A stretch of DNA of 6,558 bases, taken from positions 548 through 7,105 of the forward strand of contig DEBW01000005.1 of assembly GCA_002348905.1 (NCBI GenBank). The letters run 5' to 3'. The translations under genes were made by a program, and so were the position numbers. This document shows positions 5,791 through 6,558 of this stretch, piece by piece (position 1 is the stretch's first letter; the number at the start of each line of letters is the position of its first letter). Origin of the DNA: Ruminococcus flavefaciens. GTDB taxonomy: Bacteria > Bacillota > Clostridia > Oscillospirales > Ruminococcaceae. The notes under the pieces are model-generated. The model did no database searches. It saw only the letters and a list, made by a program, of their open reading frames with translations, and was not told the origin of the DNA.

Positions 5791-6558
5791 TCACTGTATC
5801 TCCTTGAACACATTAAAAACATCGGAATAATCGTTGAGAAGCTCGTCTGCTGAACTTCCTATGCCCTTGCTTACGCTTCCGGCTTTGTCAACTATTCTGC
5901 CCATAGCTCTGTCATCGGCATAAACTACCCATTTTCCGTCATCGAGCTTGACAGTGAATACGTATACCCTGATAGTTTCCTTTTCTTCGTCGCCCTTGAC
6001 AGTTATTTCTATTTTGAGTTTGCTTGCCTTTTTGACATCAGCGCCCATATTCTCGAAATGCTGTTCGATATTGCGTCTGTCACGGCTTGTTATCTCTTTT
6101 TTGTCGAGTATCTTGACATTAGCTGTAACATCGCTTCCGAAGTGTTCATCCTCGCAGAGTTCTTTCATATCAGTGATGAATGAACTGAGGTCATCGACAG
6201 TTTCGTCCCAGTCTCCGCCGTCATCATCGCATTTTTCTTTAAGCTCATTGATATACGCATCCGGATAAACAGCATCTATCACAAGCTCAGCTCTGCTTTT
6301 ATTGATGCCTTTTACAGTCTTTTTCAGCGGAGTTTTATATCCGTCTCCGAGGAGCGATGCAAGAACAACGATAAACATTATAAACAATGCCGCTGCTGTG
6401 AAAACGAGTATAAGTCCTCTACGCATAGCCTTTGCGTTTTCTCCCTCAACAACAGCCGGAGGAGCTGTCGCAGCTTTTCTGACAGTTCTGCCGTTTTCAG
6501 CAGCCTGTTGATCCTTTGCATCCTCGGCTGCTGCTTTTTCTGCTTCAAGCTTTTCTGC
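5791..6558 (-). CDS. membrane-anchored protein of unknown function, C-terminal part (5' end outside the window)
   Basis: The frame is open from the right edge to the TGA at 5793-5791, giving 255 visible residues. The first 44 are rich in Ala, Glu and Lys with an A/P-rich stretch, a flexible or helical cytoplasmic region. One membrane helix follows (about visible residues 48-70), preceded by two arginines, which fits cytoplasmic N-terminus and outside C-terminus. The outer part (about 71-255) is acidic and alpha/beta-like, with two cysteines near an Asp-rich stretch and a late strand-rich section 'IRVYVFTVKLDDGKWVVYAD' typical of small extracytoplasmic NTF2- or lipoprotein-like domains, though no family is recognised. 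The ATG at 6426 sits at the membrane helix and lacks a well-spaced ribosome binding site, so it is internal and the true start lies beyond the window. A zinc-ribbon N-terminus is common in such Clostridia proteins but is not visible here. Confidence 0.8.
   Translation of the reverse strand, partial: AEKLEAEKAAAEDAKDQQAAENGRTVRKAATAPPAVVEGENAKAMRRGLILVFTAAALFIMFIVVLASLLGDGYKTPLKKTVKGINKSRAELVIDAVYPDAYINELKEKCDDDGGDWDETVDDLSSFITDMKELCEDEHFGSDVTANVKILDKKEITSRDRRNIEQHFENMGADVKKASKLKIEITVKGDEEKETIRVYVFTVKLDDGKWVVYADDRAMGRIVDKAGSVSKGIGSSADELLNDYSDVFNVFKEIQ

Overview
The window looks like chromosomal DNA of a low- to mid-GC Firmicute (Clostridia), most likely a Ruminococcus-type member of the Oscillospiraceae. 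This rests on the tilS-ftsH linkage, the AGGAG-type ribosome binding sites, the sigma-A promoters with 17-bp spacers, the small Clostridia-type proteins (a YdbC/PC4-like protein and a DUF6514-like protein) and the overall codon use. The genus is inferred from style, not from a marker gene.

Layout. (1) Positions 1-786, plus strand: the 3' part of tilS (tRNA-Ile lysidine synthetase). Its start lies outside the window. (2) 876-2792, plus: complete ftsH, a membrane AAA+ zinc protease, with its own promoter and probably a TTG start. The hpt gene that commonly sits between tilS and ftsH in Firmicutes is missing. (3) 2862-3293, minus: a small AT-rich gene of unknown family, convergent with ftsH. It shares a bidirectional terminator with ftsH and is driven by a promoter that matches the sigma-A consensus exactly. 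(4) 3496-4994, plus: a two-gene operon of a bacterial PH-domain protein (bPH2/DUF304 type) and an FkbM-family methyltransferase with an N-terminal Rossmann-like region. It ends in a strong, potentially bidirectional terminator. (5) 5049-6558, minus: three genes read leftwards. These are a YdbC/PC4-type ssDNA-binding protein, a DUF6514-like small protein, and the C-terminal 255 residues of a membrane-anchored protein that runs off the right edge.

How it fits together. tilS and ftsH are housekeeping genes. The rest is a run of short transcription units, most with a recognisable promoter and two with shared hairpin terminators. The three right-hand minus-strand genes have no obvious terminator between them, so read-through toward the terminator at 5014-5047 is possible even though two of them have their own promoters.

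No mobile element, CRISPR array, rRNA or tRNA was seen. I do not see a convincing new multi-gene system. The best leads are the AT-rich orphan gene with a consensus promoter (2862-3376), an 8-2-8 inverted repeat placed inside the promoter of the PC4-like gene (5326-5343), and the bPH2-FkbM gene pair.
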